From contig DPDV01000001.1 of assembly GCA_003534295.1 (NCBI GenBank), positions 1 to 64,000 on the forward strand: a stretch of DNA of 64,000 bases. Reading direction: 5' to 3'. The notes under the pieces were generated by a model, which was not told the DNA's origin, did no database searches, and worked only from the letters and a program-made list of their open reading frames with translations. Below, in pieces: positions 30,982 through 40,336 of the stretch. Both the position numbers and the translations under genes were made by a program. How positions within the stretch are numbered: the first letter of the stretch is position 1; the number at the start of each line of letters is the position of its first letter. Source of the stretch: Clostridiales bacterium (GTDB lineage Bacteria; Bacillota; Clostridia; TANB77; CAG-508).

Positions 30982-32299
30982 TTACTTCGCATTTTTTAAT
31001 ATCTCATCATATAGTCCAATAGTTTTTCTATCTTCTATCTCTTCTGCCGTATATCCTAATTTTTTTAGTTCATCACTTTTATAATTATCTACAATAGCAT
31101 ATTTTTCGTTTTGTTTTAAAATTTTTATATTCACTTTATTAGTGTATCCGGCTACAGTCTTAATTACATATGGAATTTGTTCTCCATTTTTTTCTTCATA
31201 TTCAATAGCTGTGTTTGGTACTTTTTTCCCGGTTTCACTCCACCATATTGCATCTAATGATATCTTTCTGTATCCTATTAATTCTTGAACCGCCTTATCA
31301 ATCTTAAATACTATTATTCTATCTTCACCAGCTTCCGAAATATATTCTATTGTTGTATCAACTTCTCTTCCACTTGGTAGTCTTAATTTTAACTCGTCTC
31401 CGTATTTTGGCTTGTTTCGATTCATTTGAATTTAATACACATGCTATATAACATTTAAAATTGTCTATAATTTTTCCACTCTCTTGACTTGTTGCAATAA
31501 CTTGTCCAACTTTTAATTTTAGGCTTTTTAAAAAGTCTTTATTTAAATAATTAAAATTTGCTGTTGTTAATATATTCTCATATCCATCAACCTTATATGA
31601 GACTACTCCACTTTCAGGTGAAGTTACATATTCTGCACCTGAATTTAACTCATTTTCGTATTTGCTTCTCTCATCTATAAGTTTTTTTAAATATGAGCCT
31701 GCTGGACTCTTTTCTCCTGCTATTTTTGCTTTTTTGGTAATATATGTATTTATATCCTTTTTATTTTCTTTTATTATTTCCAAATCATTTACATTATATA
31801 TACTATCTAGTTTTTCTTCTATTTGATTTTCTAGTATTTTTAAATCGCTCGCAGGTAAAGTACTTTGATTGGCCATTGCTTCATCAATTTTTGTATCAAG
31901 TTCTTCTATTTTTTTTGTTAAATTATCTTCTTTATTTGAATAATATCTAAATATAGCTTCTCCTTTTGCAACTTTTTCTCCCTCTGCCTTTATTTGCAGT
32001 ATTCCATTTTTATAGTTTTCTCCTTTTACAACTTTTTCATCTCTTATAATATATCCAATTGCATTCTCTTCTTCATATATTTTTCCTTTTTCTATAAAAA
32101 ATGTATCTGATGGATTTTTTATAAGGTTTATAACCTTATATGTTACATATATTGCCACAATCAATATAATTCCAATAACTGCAGTTTGTTTTTTTCCCAA
32201 CCTAATTTTACCCAAATTGATGCCTTTGAGCGTTTTCCTATTATTTAATTGTTTTTTTTCTTTATTATTTTTTGTAATAATATTTGTATTTTTTTTCAC
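30982..32299 (-). pseudogene. HlyD-like membrane adaptor, split by a +1 frameshift
   Basis: The first frame (32299-31358) has a basic N-terminus, one membrane helix near residues 38-58, and a biotinyl-lipoyl/HlyD-like arrangement with a coiled coil. The second frame (31425-30982) carries the continuation YGDELKLRLPSGREVD to the end and has no ribosome-binding site. Removing one A from the AAAA run (31408-31405) restores QAKYGDEL and one protein of about 435 residues. Proteins of this kind lie next to sepF in related Clostridia. It is either a real disruption or a sequencing/assembly error. Confidence 0.75.
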
Positions 32300-33225
32300 T
32301 TGTACTCCTCTAAAATAATTTTCAAATTATTTTGTATATCATCCAATCCATTTAACCATATAGTTTGTTTATTTTTTCTAAACCATGTCAGTTGTCTTTT
32401 AGCATATTTTCTTGTTTCGCCTTTTATTTTTTCTATCATTTCTTCTTTAGTAATATGTCCATTTATATATTCTATTACTTCTTTATATCCTAAACCTTGC
32501 ATTGCTGTAGGAAATTCCTTATATTTTTTTAAAAGTAATTCAACTTCTTCTATAAGTCCTTCTTCTAACATAATATTTACTCTTCTGTTTATTCTATCAT
32601 ACAGTTTTTCTCTATCCATATTTATTGCAAATACTATATAATTATATGGAACTTCATTTTTTCTTGATTCTATTTCTTGTTCTGTTTTTGTTTTTCCTGT
32701 TGAATGATATATCTCTAAAATTCTTATAATTCTTTTCTTATCATTACAGCTTATTGCTAATGTTGCCTTTTCATCTATTTTTTTTGCCATTTCATATAGT
32801 TTATCTAAACCTTCTGTATTGGCTATTTTTTCCAACTTTTTTCTATATTCTAGGTCTGTTTCTATTTCTGCATAATCTATGTTATATATTAAAGAATCAA
32901 CATATAAGCCAGTTCCTCCAACAACTATCGGCACTTTTCCCTTTTTCAATATTTCTTCTATTGCATTTGTCGCATCTTTTTTATAATTTGCTACACTATA
33001 CCTTTGGTCTGGAGAAATAAAGTCTACTAAATAATGCTTTACGCCCTGTGCCTCTTCTTTGGTCACTTTTGCAGTCCCTATATTCATATCTTTATAAATT
33101 TGCATTGAATCACAGCTTACTATTTCCCCATCTATAGTTTTTGCTAGTTCTATAGAAAGTTTTGTTTTTCCTGAAGCTGTTGGTCCACATATTACTATTA
33201 CTTTTGGTTTTTTCATTTTCTCCAT
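32296..33225 (-). CDS. miaA: tRNA dimethylallyltransferase
   Basis: MiaA prenylates A37 of tRNAs reading UNN codons. The 309-residue protein shows P-loop VICGPTASGKTKLSIELAK, CDSMQIYKDMNIGTAK (DMAPP/tRNA site), VVGGTGLYVDSLIYN and RQLTWFRK near the end. It overlaps the HlyD-like gene by 4 bases and lies 2 bases after mutL, so mutL-miaA is one operon as in many bacteria. Confidence 0.96.
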   Translation of the reverse strand: MEKMKKPKVIVICGPTASGKTKLSIELAKTIDGEIVSCDSMQIYKDMNIGTAKVTKEEAQGVKHYLVDFISPDQRYSVANYKKDATNAIEEILKKGKVPIVVGGTGLYVDSLIYNIDYAEIETDLEYRKKLEKIANTEGLDKLYEMAKKIDEKATLAISCNDKKRIIRILEIYHSTGKTKTEQEIESRKNEVPYNYIVFAINMDREKLYDRINRRVNIMLEEGLIEEVELLLKKYKEFPTAMQGLGYKEVIEYINGHITKEEMIEKIKGETRKYAKRQLTWFRKNKQTIWLNGLDDIQNNLKIILEEYK

Positions 33226-33227
33226 TC

Positions 33228-35303
33228 CTATCTTCTAGAAAATTTCTTTTCTATATCATTTTTGGTTAAGTGTATTGCTGTTGGTCTTCCATGTGGACAT
33301 GTAAATGGATTTGGCAATACTAATAGTTGATTCATTAAATTGTCCACTTCTTCTTTTGTTAAAATCATATTTGCTTTTACTGCTGATTTGCAGGCAAGTG
33401 TCGCTATAAACTTTTCCTCTATTTCCTGTTTTGCTGTTCTTGCAACTGTGTTTATTTCGTCCAATGTCTCTAGGAATAATTCCTTTGTATCTAAATCAAT
33501 ACATATGTTAGGTACTCCTGTTAATTTTATTGTATTTTCCCCAAATTGTTCTAACATAAAACCTGCTTTTTCGAATATTGGTATGTTTTCTTTTGCAATA
33601 TCCATTTCTTTATGTGTTAAATTAATTATATCTGGTAACAACATTAATTGAGAATCCTTTTCTCCTTCACTATAAAAGTTCTTTTTTATTTTTTCATACA
33701 TAATTCTTTCATGTGCCGCATGTTGATCTATTATATATAATTCACTATCAAATTCTATTATTATGTATGTTGCAAATGCAATCCCTATAAATTTATATTT
33801 TGGTATTGCTTTGTTATCCATATTATCAAATACTGATATCTTTTCTGTTGTTTCTAATTCCTCTTTTTTTACTTTTGTTTCATCTACTGGTTCTTCTGAT
33901 ACAACCTGTTTTGGTAAATTTCCAAAAGTTTTAACATACATTTCCTCAAAGTTATCATTGTTAGATTCCATTTTTATGTTGTTAAGATTATTTATTGGCT
34001 CTAATATTTTTTTATTAATCTCTTTAGAATCTATAATTTGAGTATCCATTTTAGATATTTTATCATTTTCTGGTAAGTCAGTTCGCAAATTATATTTTTC
34101 TTTATCTTCTTTAATTTCATGTCTATTACTATATATTTGCTCTATTACATTGCTTTTATATTCAAATGGGGTTTCTTCATCTTTCTCTTTTTTGGCAGAC
34201 ATTTTTTGTAGTAAATCGCTAAACTTTATTGTCTCTTTTCTTTCTTCTGTTGTTGGTTCTGGTGTTTCTTCTATTTGTTTTTTTATTTCTACTGGCCTAT
34301 CTTCAGGAACCAATTCTCCTTTTAGCAATGTTTCTTTTATTGCATGATAAACAGCTTTAAATATAGTATTTTCATCCTGGAACCTTACTTCTAATTTAGC
34401 AGGATGCACATTAACATCTACTTTACTAGGATTCATTTCTATATTTAAAATTAAAAATCCATATTTTCCTATTGTAAGTAGTCCCTTAAAGGCTTGTTCT
34501 GTAGCACTTGTCAATATTTTGTCTTTAATAAATCTCTTATTAACAAAAAACATTTGATTTCCTCTATTTGAACGTGCTATTGCTGGCTTGCCCACTACTC
34601 CGGTTATTTTAATATCCTCATATTCATAATTTGTTTCTATTATATTGTCTGCTATATCTTTTCCATAAATATTATATACTATTGATTTTATATCTCCATT
34701 GCCTGATGTTTGAATAATAGTTTTTCCAGAGCTTATTAGTTTTATTGCTATTTCTGGATGTATTAATGCTATTCTTGTCATCACATCTTCTATATAGCCT
34801 GCTTCTGTAAAATCCTTTTTGAGGAATTTATATCTAACAGGAGTATTAAAGAACAAATCTGTTACAGTTATTGTAGTTCCTTTGGAACAGCCTTTTTCTT
34901 CTTTATCTATTATTTTTCCTGCTTGTACATTTATTTTATATCCAACATCATTATCTGCTGTTTTAGATATCATTTCTATTTTGCTAATTGCTGCTACACT
35001 AGCTAATGCTTCACCTCTAAAGCCCATAGATTTTACTGTTTCCAAATCAGATGCACTTCTTATTTTACTTGTTGCATGTCTTTCAAACGCTATTTCCATA
35101 TCATCTGGCATAATCCCTTTTCCATTATCTGTAATTCTTATATAAGAAATGCCCCCGTTTTTTATTTCTATATTTATATTTGTTGCTCCTGCATCTATTG
35201 AGTTTTCTACTAATTCTTTTACTACTGATGCAGGTCTTTCTATTACTTCTCCCGCTGCGATTTTATTTATTGTTAAATCATCTAATAAAACTATATTTCC
35301 CAT
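33228..35303 (-). CDS. mutL: DNA mismatch repair protein MutL
   Basis: The N-terminal GHKL ATPase shows ELVENSIDAGATNI, RITDNGKGI and GFRGEALASV. A linker of about 170 variable residues follows. The C-terminal domain carries the endonuclease motif IIDQHAAHERIMYE and the zinc site CPHGRP, so this is a nicking MutL. It has 691 residues, normal length. mutS is not adjacent in the window. Confidence 0.96.
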   Translation of the reverse strand: MGNIVLLDDLTINKIAAGEVIERPASVVKELVENSIDAGATNINIEIKNGGISYIRITDNGKGIMPDDMEIAFERHATSKIRSASDLETVKSMGFRGEALASVAAISKIEMISKTADNDVGYKINVQAGKIIDKEEKGCSKGTTITVTDLFFNTPVRYKFLKKDFTEAGYIEDVMTRIALIHPEIAIKLISSGKTIIQTSGNGDIKSIVYNIYGKDIADNIIETNYEYEDIKITGVVGKPAIARSNRGNQMFFVNKRFIKDKILTSATEQAFKGLLTIGKYGFLILNIEMNPSKVDVNVHPAKLEVRFQDENTIFKAVYHAIKETLLKGELVPEDRPVEIKKQIEETPEPTTEERKETIKFSDLLQKMSAKKEKDEETPFEYKSNVIEQIYSNRHEIKEDKEKYNLRTDLPENDKISKMDTQIIDSKEINKKILEPINNLNNIKMESNNDNFEEMYVKTFGNLPKQVVSEEPVDETKVKKEELETTEKISVFDNMDNKAIPKYKFIGIAFATYIIIEFDSELYIIDQHAAHERIMYEKIKKNFYSEGEKDSQLMLLPDIINLTHKEMDIAKENIPIFEKAGFMLEQFGENTIKLTGVPNICIDLDTKELFLETLDEINTVARTAKQEIEEKFIATLACKSAVKANMILTKEEVDNLMNQLLVLPNPFTCPHGRPTAIHLTKNDIEKKFSRR

Positions 35304-35397
35304 TTTTTACGACCTTTCTTATGTACTTTTCATTTATAAATTATACCATTAATGCATATTTTTTGTAAATGTATAATTTTAATTTGTAACACTTTTT

Positions 35398-35426
35398 TAT
35401 AGTTAGAATACTATATACCATACGAA
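35398..35426 (+). promoter_or_regulatory. Sigma-E-like promoter of the Cys-rich pair
   Basis: TATAGTT at 35398-35404, a 14-base spacer, and CATACGAA at 35419-35426 fit the mother-cell sigma-E pattern. It lies about 38 bases before the first small gene. Confidence 0.4.
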
Positions 35427-35463
35427 AGAGCAAAACAAAAAAATCTTTAAGGAGGTATGTTAT

Positions 35464-35610
35464 ATGGGAGGATGTTGTGGTAATAACGGTGATTGCTTTT
35501 GGATTATAATCCTATTCTTATTACTTTTCTGTTGTGGTGGCTGCAATAATAACAATAATTCTTGTGGCTGTAATAACAACTGTAATTGCAACTCAGGTTG
35601 TGGTTGCTAG
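35464..35610 (+). CDS. Small Cys/Gly/Asn-rich protein with one membrane helix, 48 aa
   Basis: The ORF starts at ATG 35464 behind AAGGAGG. The sequence is MGGCCGNNGDCFW, then the hydrophobic IIILFLLLF, then a C-terminal tail of CC, GC and NNC repeats ending GCGC. About a quarter of its residues are Cys. The layout (Gly/Cys head, hydrophobic core) resembles YjcZ-type small sporulation proteins. The likely sigma-E promoter supports a spore-coat role, but homology is not proven. Confidence 0.65.
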   Translation: MGGCCGNNGDCFWIIILFLLLFCCGGCNNNNNSCGCNNNCNCNSGCGC

Positions 35611-35676
35611 TACACAAACAATTATTTATTAATTTAATAAATAATTAATATTTAATTTTTGAAGGGAGGGAATAAT

Positions 35677-35796
35677 ATGCCTGAAAATAGAGGATGTGGA
35701 TGTGGTTTTGGTTTTGGTGATGATTGCATCTGTATAATAATAATTCTTATATTAATATGCTGCTGTTGTGGCGGAGGTAGAGGTGGATGTTGCTAA
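35677..35796 (+). CDS. Second small Cys/Gly-rich protein with one membrane helix, 39 aa
   Basis: Starting at ATG 35677 with AAGGGAGGG upstream, it reads MPENRGCGCGFGFGDDC, then the hydrophobic IIIILILI, then CCCCGGGRGGCC. It shares the plan of the preceding gene and looks like a diverged tandem copy. It ends just before a strong terminator. It is probably spore- or envelope-associated, by analogy with YjcZ-like proteins; this is inference. Confidence 0.65.
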   Translation: MPENRGCGCGFGFGDDCICIIIILILICCCCGGGRGGCC

Positions 35797-35813
35797 TTAG
35801 TTAAACATCAAAC

Positions 35814-35851
35814 AAAAAAAGGCTGTAGACTTTTTGTCTACAGCCTTTTTT
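35814..35851. terminator. Bidirectional terminator after the Cys-rich pair
   Basis: AAAAAAGGCTGTAGAC and GTCTACAGCCTTTTTT form a 16-base stem with a TTTTT loop, between convergent genes. Confidence 0.93.
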
Positions 35852-35858
35852 GTTAATC

Positions 35859-35984
35859 TTATTTTTTCTTTTTTGAATTAACTTTGTTCTTTTCAATCTG
35901 AATTTCTTTTCTTCTATCTTTTTCGACATTTTTATTACTTTTTCTTCTATCTTCAAAAATCTTTCCTTTATTATCTACTATCAT
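35859..35984 (-). CDS. Small highly basic protein, 41 aa, unknown
   Basis: The start is ATG 35984 with AGGAGGG 6 bases upstream; the longer frame to 36041 has no site. It reads MIVDNKGKIFEDRRKSNKN followed by repeated KDRRK and a KKKK end. Its strong positive charge suggests nucleic-acid or membrane-phosphate contact. No family is recognised. Confidence 0.55.
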   Translation of the reverse strand: MIVDNKGKIFEDRRKSNKNVEKDRRKEIQIEKNKVNSKKKK

Positions 35985-36088
35985 TGGTATCCCTCCTATC
36001 ATTATTAAATCTATAATAACATTTTTTTTATTAATCTGCAATCATTTTTAAGTCTGACTTATAACTTTTTGGTGTTACTAAGTATAAT

Positions 36089-36111
36089 GGGCGATTAAAA
36101 TCGCCCCTACA
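36089..36111. repeat. Copy of the GGGCGATT palindromic repeat
   Basis: GGGCGATTAAAATCGCCC followed by CTACA is a full consensus copy in the gap before tRNA-Trp. Confidence 0.85.
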
Positions 36112-36140
36112 CAAATATTCTAATTGAAATAAACTACCTT

Positions 36141-36164
36141 AAAGGCTGTCCCTAATTGAGGAAA
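36141..36164. repeat. Copy of the GTCCCTAATTG repeat
   Basis: AAAGGCTGTCCCTAATTGAG with GAAA lies 30 bases after a copy of the other repeat family and before the tRNA promoter. Confidence 0.55.
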
Positions 36165-36182
36165 ATTTTTTTTATAAAATCA

Positions 36183-36211
36183 TTGCTTTTTTTTTGCTTT
36201 TATGCTAATAT
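36183..36211 (+). promoter_or_regulatory. Promoter of tRNA-Trp
   Basis: TTGCTT at 36183-36188 and TAATAT at 36206-36211 are 17 bases apart, ending 17 bases before the tRNA. Confidence 0.5.
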
Positions 36212-36228
36212 TAAAAAGTACTATTTAT

Positions 36229-36303
36229 AGGGGTATAGTGTTAATGGTAGCACATCGGTCTCCAAAACCGCCTGTGAGGGTTCGAGTCCTTCTACCCCTG
36301 CCA
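36229..36303 (+). tRNA. tRNA-Trp (anticodon CCA)
   Basis: The acceptor arms AGGGGTA and TACCCCT pair perfectly, and the 3' GCCA is encoded. The anticodon loop CTCCAAA gives CCA (36262-36264), reading UGG. The T-loop GGTTCGAGTCC is canonical. It is a lone tRNA gene whose transcript may run on into the GtrA gene 17 bases later. Confidence 0.97.
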
Positions 36304-36319
36304 ATATTAGGAGAAACAA

Positions 36320-36742
36320 ATGGATTGCTTAAAAGCACTATTCAAAAAATTTTGTAACAAAGAAATTATTTTTTATCTTATATTTGGAGTATTAACAACT
36401 CTTGTTTCTCTAATTGTATATTATTTTTGTACTCTTGCTTTTTTTAATCCCCAAAACGCTGTTCAATTGCAAATTGCCAACATTATATCTTGGGTTTTAT
36501 CGGTTGCTTTTGCATATGTTACAAATAGAAGATTTGTATTTGAAAGCAAAAATCCAAATAAATTAGAAGAAATAATAAAATTTGTAAGTGCAAGATTACT
36601 TACATTGTTATTAGATATGTTTATTATGTTTGTTTGTGTTACTATTTTGAAATTCAATGATAAAATAAGCAAATTGCTTTCTCAGGTCATTATAATTATT
36701 TCTAATTATATTTTTAGTAAAATATTTGTATTCAAAAAATAA
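36320..36742 (+). CDS. GtrA-family membrane protein
   Basis: This 140-residue protein has four hydrophobic helices and the GtrA pattern: YLIFGVLTTLVSLIVYYFC, ANIISWVLSVAFAYVTNRRF with VFES, and a closing SNYIFSKIFVFKK. The family is thought to move lipid-linked sugars across the membrane for cell-surface polysaccharide. AGGAGAAA precedes the ATG. No glycosyltransferase stands next to it. Confidence 0.9.
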   Translation: MDCLKALFKKFCNKEIIFYLIFGVLTTLVSLIVYYFCTLAFFNPQNAVQLQIANIISWVLSVAFAYVTNRRFVFESKNPNKLEEIIKFVSARLLTLLLDMFIMFVCVTILKFNDKISKLLSQVIIIISNYIFSKIFVFKK

Positions 36743-36771
36743 TTTGTATTTTATATCTTTAAGGAGTCTTT

Positions 36772-37342
36772 ATGTCCTATTTTTTTAAACTTTTTATTTT
36801 TTTATTCATTCTTGTTTTTATCATTTCCACTTTTTTTATTCCCATTCTTCCAAATTTAGATACTAACATAGATTTGTCTCAAATAGACTTATCCTCTAAT
36901 TTTCTCTGGCCAACACCTGGCTATACTGGAATAAACTCATATTTTGGAAAAAGAGTATCTCCTACTGCAGGTGCGTCTTCTTTTCATAAAGGAGTTGATA
37001 TTGCTGCACCAGAGGGCACCAAATTATTAGCTGTTGCAAATGGTAAAATAACTTTTACCGGTTTCCTAGGTGGTGGAGGATATACAATAACTCTATCATT
37101 TGGAAATTATAAAATCTCCTATTGCCATGTTTCGCCTTTAATCCTTGTCAATACAGGCGATTCTGTTCTTAAAGGGCAAATTCTAGGTTATGTTGGTCCT
37201 AAAAATGTCTATGGTGTTACCGGAAATACATATAAAGATGAGAACCGGTAATCCCACAAACGGAGCAACTACCGGTCCTCATCTTCATTTAGGTGTTAGA
37301 TACAATGATGAATATATAAACCCTTTATCGTTATTTAATTAA
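36772..37342 (+). pseudogene. M23-family metallopeptidase split by a +1 frameshift
   Basis: The first frame (36772-37251) has an N-terminal membrane anchor (residues 5-27) and most of the LytM fold, with SSFHKGVDIAAPEG supplying the first zinc ligands. It stops within the loop GNTYKDENR. The next frame continues GNPTNGATTGPHLHLGVRYN to a TAA at 37340-37342, supplying the second HxH motif. Removing one A at 37243-37244 joins them. As read, the product lacks the HLH ligand and would be inactive; a sequencing error cannot be excluded. Confidence 0.8.
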
Positions 37343-37834
37343 CTACATATTATCTTCCTCATTGTCTTTTTTATCTTGATTATATTCTTCGCCATCTTCT
37401 CTTACGCAATTACTTTTGCAGTCAGAACATTCATGTGAACATTCTCCTTCATTCCAATCCAGTTCAATAACATTATGGCACTCTGGGCATTCTACTTCTT
37501 CATTTATTTCGCTATCTATATCTGTTACAAACTGATAATTGCAATATGGACATATAATTTCAAATTCACAGTTTTCATCATCTGCATAAATGTCATTTTC
37601 TATATTGTTTACTACTGACTGTACTTTAGAAATTTTATTATCTATTTCTCTTTGGCTTTCTTCTATCTCGTTTAATCTAGCATTTGTTATTGATGTCAAT
37701 TTGTCTATTATATCTATAAAAAATACTGATAGTTCTGTAAATTTTTCTTTTACGAAGTCCAAATCTTCTTTGTTTTTTATTTTGTCTTCTATTTCGTCTA
37801 TGATATTTTTATATTTATTATTTATGTTTGACAT
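37343..37834 (-). CDS. Coiled-coil zinc-ribbon protein (CD1247-like)
   Basis: The 163-residue protein has an N-terminal helical and coiled-coil region (ITNARLNEIEESQREIDNKI) and a zinc ribbon with CPYCNYQF and VECPECHNVIELDW. An acidic tail with four more cysteines (CSHECSDCKSNC) follows. Similar proteins lie next to efp in Clostridia. The function is unknown. It follows efp by 18 bases. Confidence 0.75.
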   Translation of the reverse strand: MSNINNKYKNIIDEIEDKIKNKEDLDFVKEKFTELSVFFIDIIDKLTSITNARLNEIEESQREIDNKISKVQSVVNNIENDIYADDENCEFEIICPYCNYQFVTDIDSEINEEVECPECHNVIELDWNEGECSHECSDCKSNCVREDGEEYNQDKKDNEEDNM

Positions 37835-37852
37835 AATAAATTCCTTTCTGTT

Positions 37853-38419
37853 TTATACTCTTTCCATATATTCGCCAGTTCTTGTATCTATCTTTATAAC
37901 ATCTCCTATATTAACAAACATTGGAACTGATATTTCATATCCATTTTCTAATGTTGCTGGCTTTCCTGATGTTGTTGTTGTATTTCCTGCAAATCCTGGT
38001 TCTGTATATGTAACTTCTAACTCTACAAACATTGGTGGTTCAACTGAAAATACATTACCTTTATATGACAACACTTTTACATTCATATTTTCTTTTATAA
38101 ATTTTAAGCCATCTCCTATTTGTTCTTTATTTAAAGGTAATTGCTCATATGTTTCATTGTCCATAAAATAATATAAATCTTCATCATTATATAAATATTG
38201 CATTTCTCTTTTTTCAATTTCTGCACCTGGATATTTTTCAGATGGATTAAATGTTTTTTCTAATACAGCTCCTGTTATTACATTTTTTAATTTTGTTCTA
38301 ACAAATGCTGCTCCTTTTCCTGGTTTTACATGTTGAAATTCTACTACTTTGAATACGTTTCCATCCATTTCAAATGTAGTTCCATTTCTAAAATCTCCTG
38401 CCATATATACTTCTGCCAT
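37853..38419 (-). CDS. efp: Translation elongation factor P
   Basis: EF-P relieves ribosome stalling at polyproline. The 188-residue protein has the KOW-like N-terminal domain with the loop [17 protein letters not shown] (Lys at the tip) and two OB domains ending [12 protein letters not shown]. No epmA/epmB or ymfI neighbours indicate how the loop lysine is modified. Confidence 0.97.
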   Translation of the reverse strand: MAEVYMAGDFRNGTTFEMDGNVFKVVEFQHVKPGKGAAFVRTKLKNVITGAVLEKTFNPSEKYPGAEIEKREMQYLYNDEDLYYFMDNETYEQLPLNKEQIGDGLKFIKENMNVKVLSYKGNVFSVEPPMFVELEVTYTEPGFAGNTTTTSGKPATLENGYEISVPMFVNIGDVIKIDTRTGEYMERV

Positions 38420-38497
38420 TTTTATTTCCCCTTTCTATTTTCTCTAACTAAAATCTAATCTATTATATACCTTTTTTGCTTAAAAATCAATACTTTT

Positions 38498-39568
38498 TCA
38501 CTTTTCATCCACGATTACATAATTTTTGTTTGATTTTGTTAAATTTATACAACCAGACTTTGTAATTAAAACTGTATCTTCAATTCTTACGCCATAGCTA
38601 TTTGGTAAATATATTCCTGGTTCATTTGTTATTACCATATTTGCTTTTAGTTGATTATCATTTTTAGCACTAATGTATGGAAGCTCATGTATCTCAAGCC
38701 CTACACCATGGCCTAATGCATGTATTAAATCATATCCGTTTATTTTAAAGTCATTTTCTACATTTCTGCTAATAATTCTAATATTAGCACCTTCTTTTAA
38801 GTCTTTTTGTGTTTGTAATTGATTTTTCAAAACTAAATCATATATGGTTCTTATGCTTCCCGGAACACATCCTGCAAACACTGTTCTTGTCATATCTGAG
38901 CAATACCCTTTATATTTGCATCCCATATCTATTGTTATAGGATCTCCCATTTCAATTTTTTTGTCTGTGGTCTTTGCATGTGGTTTTGATGAATTCCTAC
39001 CAGAAGCAACTATTGTTTCAAATGCAAGCTCATCTGCTCCACTTTCTATAAAAAATCTTTCTATTTCACACGCTATTTCCTTTTCTGTTTTTCCTATTTT
39101 TATATATTCAATTATATGCTCAAAGCACCTATCTGTAATTTCACATGCTTTTGTTATTTTTGCAATTTCTTCTTCATCTTTAATCATACGTTGTTTTTCT
39201 ATTATATAATCTGTTTCTTCAAAATTGTGCACTTTATATTTCTGCATATAATCTTTATATTGTGCATAAGTAATATAATTTTCTTCAAACCCCACATTTT
39301 CGCAAAATATAAAAAATGTTTCATAGTCTTCTCTACTCATTTTTGATATATCAGTAACCACAATCTCATCATCTATTGTTAATACAGATTTAGCCGTCTC
39401 TAAATATCTACCATCTGTTAGAAAAAAATTCTCTTTTCTTGCTATAATTAATGTTCCTTCTGCTTCTATCCCTGTTAAATATTTAATGTTATATGGGTTT
39501 GATATTATTATAGCTTGCATATTTTGCATTTTGATTTTTTCTCTTAGCCATTTAATTTTTGTATTCAT
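38498..39568 (-). CDS. M24-family aminopeptidase P / Xaa-Pro dipeptidase
   Basis: The 356-residue protein has a creatinase-type N-terminal domain (SNPYNIKYLTGIEAEGTLI) and the pita-bread catalytic domain. Metal ligands appear in TIDMGCKYKGYCSDMTRTVF (two Asp), HALGHGVGLEIHE (His), TNEPGIYLP (Glu) and GVRIEDTVLIT (Glu). It lies directly upstream of efp, a common Firmicutes pairing; both relate to proline-containing peptides. Confidence 0.95.
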   Translation of the reverse strand: MNTKIKWLREKIKMQNMQAIIISNPYNIKYLTGIEAEGTLIIARKENFFLTDGRYLETAKSVLTIDDEIVVTDISKMSREDYETFFIFCENVGFEENYITYAQYKDYMQKYKVHNFEETDYIIEKQRMIKDEEEIAKITKACEITDRCFEHIIEYIKIGKTEKEIACEIERFFIESGADELAFETIVASGRNSSKPHAKTTDKKIEMGDPITIDMGCKYKGYCSDMTRTVFAGCVPGSIRTIYDLVLKNQLQTQKDLKEGANIRIISRNVENDFKINGYDLIHALGHGVGLEIHELPYISAKNDNQLKANMVITNEPGIYLPNSYGVRIEDTVLITKSGCINLTKSNKNYVIVDEK

Positions 39569-39592
39569 AGTATCCCCTACCTTACTGATATT

Positions 39593-40336
39593 TTAACTTA
39601 TTCTCAAAATTTTTGAAAGCATTGTTATAAACACATCATTTGGCATATATATAATTACAGCAGTCGCCAAAACTATAAATGGTCCAAATGCAATATATTC
39701 CGTCATATTTTGTTTTTTTATTTTTGATTTTATAAGCATTGCTATACTAACTAATGCTGCTATTATAAAAGCAATTACAAATATAATAATTATATTATTT
39801 TTTCCAAAAAATAATCCAAGTACAGCCATTAATTTTGCATCACCAAAACCCATAGCTTCCTTTTGAGAAAATAGTTTTCCAACAAGATTTATTATTAAAA
39901 AAATACCTCCACCAATAAGCATACCTAACAAACTATTTAAAAAAGTATTTATTCCAGTATTTGTATTTATTATAACCTGCATAGATATAAATATTAATCC
40001 TATTTCGAAGATTGTTAATGTAAGTCTATTGGGTATAATTTGTTTTTTGCAATCTATTACAAAAACATTTATTAGCATTGGAATTAATATTACATATTTT
40101 AAAGTATCTACTGTAAGTCCATTAAAGTATAATACCAATACATATGAAATAGCTGTTATACTCATAAGCAAGTATTGGGGAGTTGCATTTGATAAATATT
40201 GTGTAAAAAAATCTTTTGATAATACTTTTTCATATTTAGCCAATCTATTATTACACCAATCTATTAACTGACCCACTATTAGTCCTATTACTCCTATTGA
40301 TAGGTAAAATAATATATGAATATCATTTATGTACAT
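39593..40336 (-). CDS. A24-family prepilin peptidase
   Basis: This 247-residue polytopic membrane protein has the two catalytic aspartates, in VIDCKKQIIPNRLTL and GFGDAKLMAVLGL. The N-terminal cysteine-bearing cytosolic methylase domain of PilD is absent, so it should cleave but may not methylate. No pilin or secretion-ATPase gene is in the window, so its substrates are elsewhere. It overlaps the yqeG gene by 14 bases. Confidence 0.9.
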   Translation of the reverse strand: MYINDIHILFYLSIGVIGLIVGQLIDWCNNRLAKYEKVLSKDFFTQYLSNATPQYLLMSITAISYVLVLYFNGLTVDTLKYVILIPMLINVFVIDCKKQIIPNRLTLTIFEIGLIFISMQVIINTNTGINTFLNSLLGMLIGGGIFLIINLVGKLFSQKEAMGFGDAKLMAVLGLFFGKNNIIIIFVIAFIIAALVSIAMLIKSKIKKQNMTEYIAFGPFIVLATAVIIYMPNDVFITMLSKILRIS

